From: Streptomyces huasconensis
GTDB lineage: Bacteria > Actinomycetota > Actinomycetes > Streptomycetales > Streptomycetaceae
Length of the DNA: 47,340 nucleotides
NCBI GenBank assembly: GCA_004010275.1
Contig: RBWT01000045.1
Span: forward strand, 1-47,340
Reading direction: 5' to 3'
The position numbers were made by a program, and so were the translations under genes. Below, piece by piece: positions 27,143 through 36,066 of the stretch. Positions within the stretch are counted from its first letter, which is position 1. Every line of letters begins with the position of its first letter. The notes beneath the pieces were generated by a model, which ran no database searches, was not told the DNA's origin, and saw only the letters and a list, made by a program, of their open reading frames with translations.

Positions 27143-27975
27143 ATGGCCGCAGAGGTGTCCTTCAGCATCGCGTCGCCCGGCGGCCCGCACACCGTGACGA
27201 TCGCCTACGAACGGGCAGGCGCCGGCGAGCCGTTGCTCCTCCTGCACGGCATCGGCCACCACCGGCAGGCCTGGGACCCGGTGCTGAAGATCCTCGCCGC
27301 CGAGCACGACGTGATAGCGGTGGACCTGCCCGGCTTCGGCGCGTCACCCGCGCTGCCGGACGGACTGGCGTACCACCTCTCGACGGTCGTCCAGGCGCTC
27401 GACGGGTTGTGCGAGGCGCTGGAGATCGAGCGCCCCCATGTCGCGGGCAACTCCCTGGGCGGGCTCCTCGCCCTGGAGCTGGGCCGCGAGAAGCTCGTGC
27501 GGTCCGTCACCGCGCTCTCGCCCGGCGGCTTCTGGTCGGCGGCCGAGCGCAGGTACGCCTTCGGCACGCTCCTCGCGATGCGGCAGGGCGCCCGGCTGCT
27601 CCCGCTGCCGGTGATCGAGCGGCTGTCCACCAGCGTGGCCGGGCGCGCGACGCTCACCAGCACCATCTACGCGCGGCCCTGGCGCCGTTCACCGGAGGCG
27701 GCGTCGCCGAGACGCTCGCGCTGCCCGCGCGACCACGGGCTTCGTCGCCACGCTGACGGCCGGGCGCGACGTCCTCTTCCGCGACGACGTGACGGGCCTG
27801 CCGGTGACCGTCGCCTGGGGCACCCGGGACCGGCTGCTCCTGCGCCGCCAGGGCGTCCGCGCCAAGCACACCATCCCCCGGCGCGCGCCTCGTGCGGCTC
27901 CCGGGCTGCGGTCACGTCCCGATGAACGACGACCCGGCGCTGGTCGCCCTCGTCATCCTCTACACCTGCCGCTGA
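27143..27975 (+). CDS. alpha/beta hydrolase (frameshifted)
   Basis: Alpha/beta-hydrolase-fold protein of about 277 residues. ATG at 27143 follows AGGAGCAGCC. The oxyanion region is LLLLHGIGHHRQAWDPV, the strand before it is VIAVDLPGFGASPA, and the nucleophile elbow is VAGNSLGGLLALELG (GNSLGG, Ser nucleophile). The C-terminal half is recovered through slips near 27683, 27732 and 27885: FTGGGVAETLAL, TGFVATLTAGRDVLFRDD, VTVAWGTRDRLLLRRQG (acid residue) and LVRLPGCGHVPMNDDPALV (catalytic His). It is divergent from the ECF41 sigma gene and could be its target, although no ECF41-type promoter was found. Its last 16 nt overlap the convergent EamA gene. Confidence 0.85.
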
Positions 27976-28851
27976 CGGGCGCCCGCACAGGACACCGGAG
28001 CCGAGGGCCACTCCCGCCCCCACGAGCGCGCTGCCGAGGGCCTGGGCGGCCCCGTACGCGCCCGTGCCGACCAGGGGTGCCGTGCACGCCGCCGCGACGG
28101 GGATGAGGCCGGAGAAGAGGGTGGCCCGCTCGGCGCCGATGCGCTGGAGTCCCGTGTACCAGAGCACGAAGCCGATGACCGTGACGATCACCGCCTGCCA
28201 CACCAGGGCGGCGCCTTCGGTGCGGTCGGGCCACCGTACGAACGCGCTGCCGTCCACGGCGACACCGACGACGGCCGACTCGGCGGCGGCCAGCGCGCAC
28301 ACGGTGGCGGAGAGGAGTTTCGGGCCGAGCGGTCGCACCAGGGGAACCGCGATCACCGCGAAGCCGACCTCCCCGGCGAGCGCGCAGACGGAGAAGGCGA
28401 GCCCCATGCCGTCGGTGCGCCCCCACCCCTGCACGACGAAGGCACCGCCCGCGACGAGCAGCGCCCCGTGAACCACGACCCGCTGAGGAGTACGCCGTTC
28501 GAGAAGCGGCACAAGGATGGCGACGACGACGGGGGCGCACCCTACGAAGACACCCGGTACGGCAGGTTCCGCCGACCGCTCCGCCGCCAGGACGGCCAGG
28601 TTGAAGCCGACCATCCCGACGGCCGCCAGGAGGGCGAGCCGTCCCCACTGGCGGCGCGACAGCCGCCGCAGGACGGTGGCAGAGCCTCTCCCCAGCCAGA
28701 GCAACAGGAGCAGGCACGCCACTCCGTAGCGGACGAACTGACCACCGGCGTACGGATAGTCGCCGAGCAGGCTGTTGGCGGTGAAGGAGCCCCCGACGAG
28801 GAGGCAGGCGAGGGCCGCGAGCAGCGCCCCACGTGAGGAGTTCGCGTTCAT
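27960..28851 (-). CDS. EamA/DMT-superfamily transporter (3' end uncertain)
   Basis: Ten-TM drug/metabolite transporter of about 295 residues. ATG at 28851 begins MNANSSRGALLAALACLLVG. Hydrophobic segments occur about every 30 residues (LLLLLWLG, LALLAAVGMVGFNLAVLAA, VFVGCAPVVVAILVPLLE, GLAFSVCALAGEVGFAVIAV, AVIVTVIGFVLWYTGLQRIG, ATLFSGLIPVAAACTAPLVG), with two EamA repeats. The open frame continues to 27667 through the hydrolase gene, but the last real TM is GSALVGAGVALGSG and a one-base slip would stop translation at 27960. It is divergent from a MocR regulator with a shared operator region, which suggests regulated export of an amino acid or pyridoxal-type compound. Confidence 0.85.
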
Positions 28852-28857
28852 GCCCCG

Positions 28858-28921
28858 ACGCTAGGAAGCGGAGCGGCCCCCCTTAAGGTCCACTTCCAGG
28901 TCTGGTTCGGGGACCACTTCC
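28858..28921 (-). promoter_or_regulatory. EamA promoter with MocR-type direct-repeat operator
   Basis: The minus-strand promoter has TTAAGG (28881-28886) and TAGCGT (28858-28863) with a 17-nt spacer, and the ATG starts 6 nt after the -10. Directly upstream of the -35 are two direct copies of GGAAGTGGWCC (28887-28897 and 28911-28921), 24 bp apart, with a weak third copy midway at 28899. AAGTGGWC-type repeats are known operators of PdxR/MocR regulators, and the placement suits activation. Confidence 0.6.
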
Positions 28922-28947
28922 CCGCCCCCTCCTCCAAGGAGAAACCT

Positions 28948-30363
28948 GTGGGACAGCGCCCTGTGGACGGCCCGCCGGGGCACGCGGCCTGGGAGTTGCT
29001 GCTCCCGGCGGCCGCCGCCCCGGCGCGCAGCCGGGGCCGCAGCCTGCGGTCGGCCCTGCGCGAGGCCGTCAGGTCGGGCCGCCTCGCATCCGGCACCCGG
29101 CTGCCCTCCAGCCGTGCACTCGCCGCCGACCTGGGCGTCTCGCGCGGCCTGCTCACGGAGACGTACGAGCAGTTGACGGCCGAGGGGTATCTGCGCAGCG
29201 ACCGCGGCTCGGGGACCTGGGTGGGCGGTGCGGCCGGGCCGCACCACCCGTGGTGCGGGACCGCGCCCCCCGGCCCGGGCACGCGCGCGTGGACTTCCTT
29301 CCCGGTGTCCCGGACCTCTCGCTGTTCCCCCGCGCGGCCTGGTCCGCCGCCCACCGCCAGGTGCTCGCCGAACTCCCCCACCACATGCTGGGCTACCCGG
29401 ACCCCCGCGGCCTGCCCCGGCTGCGTACGGTCCTCGCCGGCCTGCTGGTACGTGCGCCGCGACGTCGTCGCGGACCCGGAGCGCCTCGTCGTGTGCTCCG
29501 GTGTCGCGCAGGCGATGACGCTGCTGGCCCTTGCCCTCCGCGCGCGGGGACACACGGCGGTCGGCGTGGAGGCCCCCGGCAGCCCCGAGCACGGGACGCT
29601 GGTCACCGCAGCCGGGCTCACCCCGGTGGGCGTCCCCCTGGACGATGACGGCGTGGACATGGGTGCGCTGCGGGAACGGAACGTACGCGCGGTCATCACG
29701 ACGCCCGCGCACCAGTTCCCTTCGGGGGTCGCCTACGCGGCGCGGCGGCGTGCCGAACTCCTGGACTGGGCGCGGTCGGTGGACGGCCTCGTCGTGGAGG
29801 ACGACTACGACGGGGACTTCCGCTATGACCGCGCCCCCGTGGGCGCGTTGCAGGGGCTCGATCCGGAACACGTCGCCTACACCGGGTCGGTCAGCAAGTC
29901 GCTCGCCCCCGGGCTGCGCCTGGGCTGGCTGCTGGTGCCGGACGGCCTCGCCGAGGAGGTCGTCGAGCGCAAGCGGGTGATGGACCTCGGCAACCCGACG
30001 CTCGACCAGGCTCTCCTGGCCCGCTTCGTGGAGCGGGGCGACTACGACCGGCATCTGCGCCGCTGCCAGCGTGCCTACCGGGACCGCAGGGACGCCCTGG
30101 TGTCGGCGCTGCGCGAGCAACTGCCGGGAGTGCGTGTCACCGGGATCGCGGCGGGTCTGCACGTCATCGCGCGGCTGCCCGGCCGCTGGGGCCCGCAGGA
30201 CGTCTTCCTGGAGCGGGCCGCCGCGGCCGGGGTCGCCGTCCGGCCGCTGAGCGACTACGGCACACCGGCCGGGACCGGCGTGAGCCTGGTCCTCGGGTAC
30301 GCGCACCTGCCGCCCGCCCGGATCACCGAGGGCGTCCGGCTGCTGGCCGAAGCCGTCCGGTGA
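28948..30363 (+). CDS. MocR/PdxR-type GntR-aminotransferase regulator (two compensating frameshifts)
   Basis: Regulator of about 471 residues that fuses a GntR winged helix to a fold-type I aminotransferase. GTG at 28948 follows AAGGAG by 6 nt. The DNA-binding part is SLRSALREAVRSGRLASGTR and LPSSRALAADLGVSRGLLTE. The PLP domain has RLVVCSGVAQAMTLLA, the Asp-containing DGLVVEDDYDGDFRY, and the PLP-lysine motif YTGSVSKSLAPGLRLG. Between about 29245 and 29455 the protein reads from another frame (VDFLPGVPDLSLFPRAAW), with two slips that cancel. The Lys, Asp and Tyr of the PLP site are retained, so it can bind PLP. It is divergent from the EamA transporter and probably controls it. Confidence 0.9.
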   Translation: MGQRPVDGPPGHAAWELLLPAAAAPARSRGRSLRSALREAVRSGRLASGTRLPSSRALAADLGVSRGLLTETYEQLTAEGYLRSDRGSGTWVGGAAGPHHPWCGTAPPGPGTRAWTSFPVSRTSRCSPARPGPPPTARCSPNSPTTCWATRTPAACPGCVRSSPACWYVRRDVVADPERLVVCSGVAQAMTLLALALRARGHTAVGVEAPGSPEHGTLVTAAGLTPVGVPLDDDGVDMGALRERNVRAVITTPAHQFPSGVAYAARRRAELLDWARSVDGLVVEDDYDGDFRYDRAPVGALQGLDPEHVAYTGSVSKSLAPGLRLGWLLVPDGLAEEVVERKRVMDLGNPTLDQALLARFVERGDYDRHLRRCQRAYRDRRDALVSALREQLPGVRVTGIAAGLHVIARLPGRWGPQDVFLERAAAAGVAVRPLSDYGTPAGTGVSLVLGYAHLPPARITEGVRLLAEAVR

Positions 30364-30381
30364 CGCCGGGAGCGCGGAGGC

Positions 30382-30792
30382 TCAGGAGTTGGACCACGCG
30401 CGCGTGGAGAGCACCAGCCGGTAGCCGTCGGGGTCCTCGACCGTGACGCCCCATTCGTTCCAGTACGGGTTGGGCGACTGGACCCGCTTGCCGCCGTGCC
30501 CCTCCAGGCGGGCGATCAGCTCCTCGGGGATCTCGCCGTCGACGTACACGACGAGCAGGTCCTCTTCGGTGGGGCGCGGCTGGACCGGAGCGGCGGCCTC
30601 GTGGACGAGTTCGAGGTGCCAGGAGGCGTCCGGCCACCCGACCATCAGCAGGTCGTGCTCGCCCGGAGCGTCGCCGCCCTCGACGCGGTAGACCACGTCC
30701 AGCCCGAGACCGCCGACCCAGAAGCGCTCGGCCGCCGCCAGGTCGCGGGAGGGGCGGGCGACACGGATGTGGCTCTGACCGTTGACAGGCAT
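30382..30792 (-). CDS. VOC (glyoxalase) family protein
   Basis: Intact 136-residue single-module VOC protein. ATG at 30792 follows AAGGGGGATTCTT. The two beta-alpha-beta-beta-beta halves are SHIRVARPSRDLAAAERFW / LDVVYRVEGGD / HLELVHEAA and LLVVYVDGEIPEELIARLEG / NEWGVTVEDPDGYRLVLSTR. The DPDGYRLVL motif is the standard end. The metal ligands His (SHIRV), His (WHLELV) and Glu (WGVTVED) are plausible, so a metal-dependent isomerase or dioxygenase-like activity is possible. It is convergent with the MocR gene and has no functional neighbour. Confidence 0.85.
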   Translation of the reverse strand: MPVNGQSHIRVARPSRDLAAAERFWVGGLGLDVVYRVEGGDAPGEHDLLMVGWPDASWHLELVHEAAAPVQPRPTEEDLLVVYVDGEIPEELIARLEGHGGKRVQSPNPYWNEWGVTVEDPDGYRLVLSTRAWSNS

Positions 30793-30923
30793 AAGAATCC
30801 CCCTTCGGCGCGGCACGCCGTCCGCGTGCCCTGGGCCATGAGCGTAGAGCGGAAGTGATCACGGGCCCATCGGCCATACGTCCTGGTGCGCGGGTCCCTG
30901 GATCTCCGTCCCGAGACCTGCGA

Positions 30924-30954
30924 CCCGGGTCCCGGTCCCGGTCCCGGGCCCGGT
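30924..30954. repeat. hexamer tandem repeat CCCGGT/G
   Basis: Four in-phase copies of CCCGGK (30931-30954) preceded by CCCGGGT make a short, perfectly spaced microsatellite in the 307-nt gap between the VOC gene and phoD. The rest of that gap holds the Pho box at 31013 and a TTG-rich segment; no gene is visible in it. Confidence 0.6.
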
Positions 30955-31012
30955 GCGCCGGCCCGGCCCCAGGTGATCTCCGCACGCCCGTTCCCCCGCG
31001 CGCGGAGGAGTT

Positions 31013-31034
31013 GTTCACTTGTGGTTCGTGTGGA
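31013..31034 (+). promoter_or_regulatory. putative Pho box
   Basis: Two adjacent 11-nt direct repeats, GTTCACTTGTG and GTTCGTGTGGA, match the Streptomyces PhoP repeat form, which starts with GTTCA. They lie 66-87 nt before the phoD start codon. Confidence 0.6.
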
Positions 31035-31099
31035 CGCTGTGGCGCGCCCCTGGTCAGCCACCCGCACACTGGTCGCACTCGTCAACTGGAGGCGCATTC

Positions 31100-32678
31100 A
31101 TGTCACACCGTCAGCCGAGCCCGTCCCCTCGACGCGCAGCGTGCTGCGCGATCTCTGGCCGTACCGGCGGCGCTCGCCGTGCCGGCCCTGGCCGGGGCGG
31201 CTCCCGCCTTCGCCCGGTCGGGTCGCCCGAAGGCCGGGTGGGGCGTGGAGGCGGGCGACGTGACCGCGCCCACGCGGGGCTCGTCTGGGTCGGTCCGACC
31301 GCCGGCCCGGATGATCGTGGAGACGTCGGCGACGGAGTCGTTCCGGAACGCCCGGCGCTGGCGCGGGCCGCTGCTCGGCCCGGGCACGGACTTCACGGGG
31401 ACGACACGGCTGCGCGGGCTGCCCGCCGGTGAGCAGATCCACTACCGGGTGCTGCTCCAGGACCCCGACGACCCGCGGCGTACGGGAGAGCCGGTCGCGG
31501 GCACGTTCCGTACGACGCCCAAGGGCCGCAAGGAGGGTGTGCGCTTCCTGTGGTCGGGCGACATCGCGGGCCAGGGCTGGGGCATCAACCCCGACCGGGG
31601 CGGCTACCGCGTCTTCGAGGAGATGCGCCGCCGCGACCCCGACTTCTTCCTGTGCAGCGGCGACACCGTCTACGCGGACGGGCCGATCCAGCCCAGCGTC
31701 ACGCTGCCCGACGGGTCCGTGTGGCGCAACGTCACGACGGAGGAGAAGTCCAAGGTCGCCGAGTCCCTCGCGGAGTTCCGGGGCACGTTCCGCTACAACC
31801 TGCTGGACGAGAACCTGCGGCGGTTCAACGCCCAGGTGCCCTCCGTCGTGCAGTGGGACGACCACGAGGTGCGCAACAACTGGTATCCGGGACAGATCCT
31901 GGACGACGCCCGTTACACGGAGAAGGACGTGGACGTCCTGGCGAGGCGCTCGCTGCGGGCGTTCAGCGAGTACTTCCCGATCTCCACGCTGCCGCCGGGC
32001 GACGAGGACGGCCGGCTGTACCGCGTGCTGCGCCACGGCCCGCTCCTGGACGTGTTCGTGCTGGACATGCGCTCGTACCGCAACGCCAACTCCCCGAACA
32101 GACAGCCGGACGACGCCACCGGCATCCTCGGCGCCCGGCAGCTGGCCTGGCTGAAGCGGGAACTCTCCCGTTCCCGGGCGGTGTGGAAGGTCATCGCCTC
32201 CGACATGCCGCTGGGTCTCGTCGTGCCCGACGGCAGGACGAACTTCGAGGCCGTGGCGCAGGGCGACCCCGGCGCCCCGCTGGGCCGCGAGCTCCAGATC
32301 GCGGAGCTGCTGCGGCACATCAAGCACCGGAAGATCACCGGCACGCTCTGGCTGACCGCCGACGTGCACTACACCTCGGCCCAGCACTACGACCCGTCGC
32401 GGGCCGCGTTCCAGGACTTCGCGCCGTTCTGGGAGTTCGTGTCCGGGCCGCTGGCCGCGGGCGGGTTCCCGGCGACGAAGCTGGACGGGACGTTCGGACC
32501 GGAGCAGAAGTTCGTCAAGGCGCCGAGCCGCGCGAACACCTCCCCGGCCGAGACCCCGCCGTACTTCGGCGAGGTCGACATCGACGGGGACAGCGGCGAG
32601 CTGACCGTGCGCCTGCGGCAGGAGGGTGGCGGCGTACTGTTCACGCAGGTCCTCCAGCCGGGGCGGGTCGGCCAGTAG
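31100..32678 (+). CDS. phoD: alkaline phosphatase D (secreted phosphodiesterase/phosphatase; frameshifted N-terminus)
   Basis: Secreted, metal-dependent PhoD phosphatase of about 525 residues that releases phosphate from organic esters and teichoic acids. ATG at 31100 follows GGAGGCGCATTC. The N-terminal region recovers, across two slips, a Tat-type signal (SVLRD, then LAVPAALAVPALAGAAPAFA); the twin Arg itself is obscured by a slip. After slips near 31270 and 31300 the body is intact: GDTVYADGPIQPS, VVQWDDHEVRNNW, VFVLDMRSYR, and TADVHYTSAQHYDPSRAAF, the metal ligands and PhoD motif. The protein ends GGVLFTQVLQP. A Pho box upstream supports PhoR-PhoP control. This is the best-known Streptomyces phosphate-starvation phosphatase type. 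Confidence 0.92.
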
Positions 32679-32807
32679 CTAGGGCTCACCCGGCGACGAG
32701 GTGCACGAAAGGGTATGAAGAGGACAGATGACCTCTTAACCCATCAGACACAAGGCGTTCGTGATCACGCAACACCGGTCCCGCACAGTGGCCGTATGCG
32801 AGCTGAG

Positions 32808-34246
32808 ATGTCTGACGTGACACGGACCAAGCACGGCCGTCCCGTCCACCACTGGCGGCGCGACGTGGTCGAGTTGGCCGCCCTGTTCACCGCCGTCGCG
32901 GTGGCGGACGCCGTGGCGAACACGATCGGGCACGGCCCCGGCGGCCCCACCCTCCTCGTGAGGGGTCGCCGTGGTGCTGGTCGCCACGGCCGGGTTCCAC
33001 ATCTGGTGGGCGCGGCGCCACAACCACGCCCCGCCGCCGGCGCACGATACCGGCCCCCGGCCGCCCGCCGCCGCGGAGCAGGCCGGGACCGCCCCCGCCG
33101 ACCCCGCGGGGGCGACGACACTGTGGCGGATGCGGACGACCGTACGGGACGAGCCGGGCTCACTGGGCGGCGCTGTGGCGTGGCGCTCGCCGACCGGGGG
33201 GTGGACATCCTGAGCCTCCAGGCGCACCCGCTGGCCGAGGGCACCGTCGACGAGTTCCTGCTCCGCGCCCCCGAGGCGCTGCCCGCCGCCGAGCTGACCC
33301 GCTCGATCGCCGGGGCGGGCGGCACGGGCACCTGGCTAGAACGCGCCGACGCCCACGACCTGGTGGACGCCCCCACCCGCATCCTGGGCCTGGCCACCCG
33401 CACCGCGCTCGACGCCGCCGTGCTGCGCTTGCGCTGCGGCAGCTCCTGGGCCGCTGCACCATCCGGTCGCTGCCCGCCGCCTCCCGGTCGGTGCCGCGGC
33501 GGGACGAGGCCACCTCCGCGACTGCCGAGGACATGGAGCCGGTCGACGGCGTGCTCGACGGCGCCGTGCTGCGCCTGAGGGGCCCCGACGGCGAGGTGAT
33601 CACCGTGGAGCGGCCCTATCTGCCGTTCACGCCCACGGAGTTCGCCCGCGCGCGGGCGCTCGTGGAGCTGGACACGCGACTCGGCCCGCGCGTCCCGCGC
33701 AGCCAGGACGTGCTGACGCTGCCCGAGGGCAACTCCATCACCCTGCGCCGCGCCGACACGGCCGACCTCGACGCGGCCAAGGCCATGCACGACCGCTGCT
33801 CCCGGCGCACCCTGAGCATGCGCTACCACGGCCCCGTGCGGGACGCCGACCGCTATCTGGGGCATCTGCTCAGCCCCCGGTTCGGCCGCACCCTCGCGGT
33901 GCAGACGGCTTCGGGCCGCATCGTCGGCATCGGCCATCTGCTCTGGGACGGCGACGAGACCGAGATCGCGCTGCTCGTCGAGGACGAGTGGCAGCGGCGC
34001 GGCATCGGCGGCCAACTGCTCGGCCGTCTCGTCGCGATGGCCGTGGAGGCGGGCTGCGAGAGCGTGTACGCGGTGACGCAGGCGTCCAACACCGGCATGG
34101 TCGCGGCCATGCGCGGCCTGGGCCTGCCGCTCGACTACCAGATCGAGGAGGGCACGCTGGTGATCACGGCCCGCCTCGACGCGACGTCCGTCAGCTCACC
34201 GTCGCGCGAGGGCCACGCCGTACGGCAGCAGCGGGCGGAGCGCTGA
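32808..34246 (+). CDS. membrane-anchored ACT-GNAT acetyltransferase-like protein (frameshifted)
   Basis: Multi-domain protein of about 480 residues. ATG at 32808 (MSDVTRTKHGRPVHHWRRD) is preferred over 32796. Two TM helices follow (ELAALFTAVAVADAVANTIG and, after a slip near 32955, VVLVATAGFHIWWARRH). An ACT-like domain comes next (LWRMRTTVRDEPGSLG, VALADRGVDILSLQAHPL, slip near 33175), then a linker (VDAPTRILGLATRTALDAA; slips near 33420-33480) and a C-terminal GNAT domain with ITLRRADTADLDAAKAMHDR, ALLVEDEWQRRGIGGQLLGR and VTQASNTGMVAAMRGLG. The ACT domain suggests amino-acid or effector sensing coupled to acetyl transfer. The 3' end overlaps the convergent PLP gene by 56 nt. Substrate unknown. 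Confidence 0.8.
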
Positions 34247-35458
34247 CCGGGCCGAGCGCCCGGTCCAGGTCGCGCCAGAGGTCCTCGACGTCCTCCAGCC
34301 CGCACGACATGCGCAGCAGGCGGTCGCTGACTCCGGACGCGTGCCGGTCCGTGACGTCCACGACGCGATGGCTGATGGACGCCGGGTGCTGGATGAGGGT
34401 GTCGACGCTGCCGAGGCTGACCGCCGGGGTGATCAGCCGCACCCCGGCGGTCACCTCGTGCGGGTCGCCGCGGACCTCGAAGGCGACCATGGCGCCGCCG
34501 AGCCGCGGGTAGTGGACGCGCGCCACGCGGGGGTCCTGTGCGAGGCGCCGTGCCAGCTCCGCCGCGTTCGCCGACGCCGCCCGCACCCGGACCGGCAGCG
34601 TGGCGAGGCCGCGCAGCAGCAGGTAGCCGGCCAGGGGATGCAGCACCCCGCCGGTGGCGAACCGCACCTGGCGCAGCGCCCGGGCGAACTCCTCGTCGCA
34701 CGCCACCACTCCGCCGAGGACGTCGCCGTGCCCGCCCAGGTACTTCGTGGCGCTGTGCAGCACGAGGCGCGCCCCGCTCTCCACCGGCCGCTGGAGGACG
34801 GGCGTGGCGAAGGTGTTGTCGGCGAGCAGCGGCACCTCGCCGCAGGAGTGGGCGACCGCCGCCAGGTCGAGTTCGGCGAGGGTCGGGTTGGCCGGTGACT
34901 CGACCATCACCAGGCCGGTGTCGGGCCGGATGGCGTCCGCGATGCCGGCCGGGTCCACCCAGGTCACTTCGGTGCCGAGCAGGCCGGCGGTGAGCAGGTG
35001 GTCGCTGCAGCCGTAGAGCGGCCGTACGGCCACGACGTGCCGCAGACCCGCGGCGCCGCGGACCAGCAGGACCGCGCTGAGGGCGGCCATGCCGCTCGCG
35101 AACGCGACGGCGCTTTCGGTGCCTTCGAGGCGGGCGAGGGCAGTCTCGAAGCGGGCGACGGTCGGGTTGCCGAGGCGGGCGTAGACGGGCGGCCCGTCGT
35201 CGAGGACACCGTCGGCGGCGAAGGCGTCGATGCGGGCGGCCTCGGCCCGGCTGTCGTGGGAGGGGTACGTCGTGGAGAGGTCGATGGGGGGTGCGTGCAG
35301 GCCCAGTCCGGCCAGATCGTCCCGCCCGGCGTGGACGGCCTCCGTGGCCAGGGCGCGCGGCATCGAGGGCGGCCGCCGGGGTGGGCGGCCTGGCGCAGCA
35401 CTGTCTTCGTCGCCGTCTGCGTGGCTGTCGCCGTGACGGTCTCCGTGTTCGCGTCCAT
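34191..35458 (-). CDS. trans-sulfuration (Cys/Met metabolism) PLP-dependent enzyme
   Basis: Cystathionine gamma-lyase / methionine gamma-lyase family enzyme. The body from 35363 is intact: RALATEAVHAGRDDLAG, IDLSTTYPSHD, PVYARLGNPTVARFE (the Tyr and Arg that hold the PLP phosphate), ESAVAFASGMAALSAVL, LVMVESPANPTLAELDL, and the PLP lysine in HSATKYLGGHGDVLGG. ATG at 35458 has GGGGAG 2 nt upstream and would add a Thr/Ala-rich leader (MDANTETVTATATQTATKT) with one slip near 35370-35390; ATG at 35363 is the conservative start but has no ribosome binding site. The divergent Lrp regulator 60 nt away probably controls it. Lyase versus synthase specificity cannot be told from these motifs. Confidence 0.88.
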
Positions 35459-35461
35459 GCT

Positions 35462-35485
35462 CCCCAGGCTGAACAACAGCCGGGG
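35462..35485 (-). promoter_or_regulatory. hairpin covering the ribosome binding site of the PLP enzyme gene
   Basis: On the minus strand CCCC-GGCTG, loop TTGTT, CAGCC-T-GGGG folds into a nine-pair stem with one bulge. The 3' arm is the GGGG of the GGGGAG ribosome binding site just before the ATG at 35458. The same element could be an operator for the divergent Lrp regulator. Confidence 0.45.
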
Positions 35486-35518
35486 TCGTGGCGGAAAATC
35501 CCGTGCTACGTTCGCCCG

Positions 35519-36034
35519 ATGGCCGACTCTGTCGCACTGGACCCGGTGGATCTCCACATTTTGCGCCTGTTGCAGAACGACGCCCGGACCACCTACCGCG
35601 ACCTCGCGGCGCAGGTCGGTGTCGCGCCCTCGACCTGTCTCGACCGGGTGACGCGGCTGCGGCGCTCGGGGGTGATTCTCGGCCACCAGCTGCGCCTCGA
35701 CCCGGCGCGCCTCGGGCGCGGCCTCCAGGCGCTGCTCTCGGTCCAGGTGCGGCCGCGCCGCCGCGACCTGGTCGTGCCGTTCGTGGAGCGGATTCGGGCG
35801 CTGCCCGAGGCCCTGTCCCTGTTCCACCTGACGGGCCCCGACGACTTCCTGGTGCACGTGGCGGTCACCGGTCCCGCGGAGCTCCAGCGGCTCGTCCTCG
35901 ACGCGTTCACGGCGCGGCGCGAAGTGGCCCGCGTGGAGACGAGGTTGATCTTCCAGCAGTGGGAGTGCGGCCCGCTGCTGCCACCCGACGCCACCGCCGA
36001 CGTGCCGCGCGACGCCGTCGGCGAATCCTGGTGA
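35519..36034 (+). CDS. Lrp/AsnC family transcriptional regulator
   Basis: Amino-acid-responsive regulator of 171 residues, uninterrupted. The N-terminal helix-turn-helix is LDPVDLHILRLLQNDARTTY, RDLAAQVGVAPSTCLDRVTR and LRRSGVILGHQLRLDP. The C-terminal RAM (ACT-like) effector domain is LQALLSVQVRPRRRD, FHLTGPDDFLVHVAVTGP and RVETRLIFQQWE. ATG at 35519 lies 7 nt after TACGTT, so a leaderless transcript is likely. It is divergent from the trans-sulfuration-type PLP gene, the usual arrangement in which such regulators control a sulfur-amino-acid or branched-chain enzyme. Local autoregulation is also likely. Confidence 0.92.
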   Translation: MADSVALDPVDLHILRLLQNDARTTYRDLAAQVGVAPSTCLDRVTRLRRSGVILGHQLRLDPARLGRGLQALLSVQVRPRRRDLVVPFVERIRALPEALSLFHLTGPDDFLVHVAVTGPAELQRLVLDAFTARREVARVETRLIFQQWECGPLLPPDATADVPRDAVGESW

Positions 36035-36066
36035 CGCGCACCCCGCGTTCGTACGAGGATGTGCGC

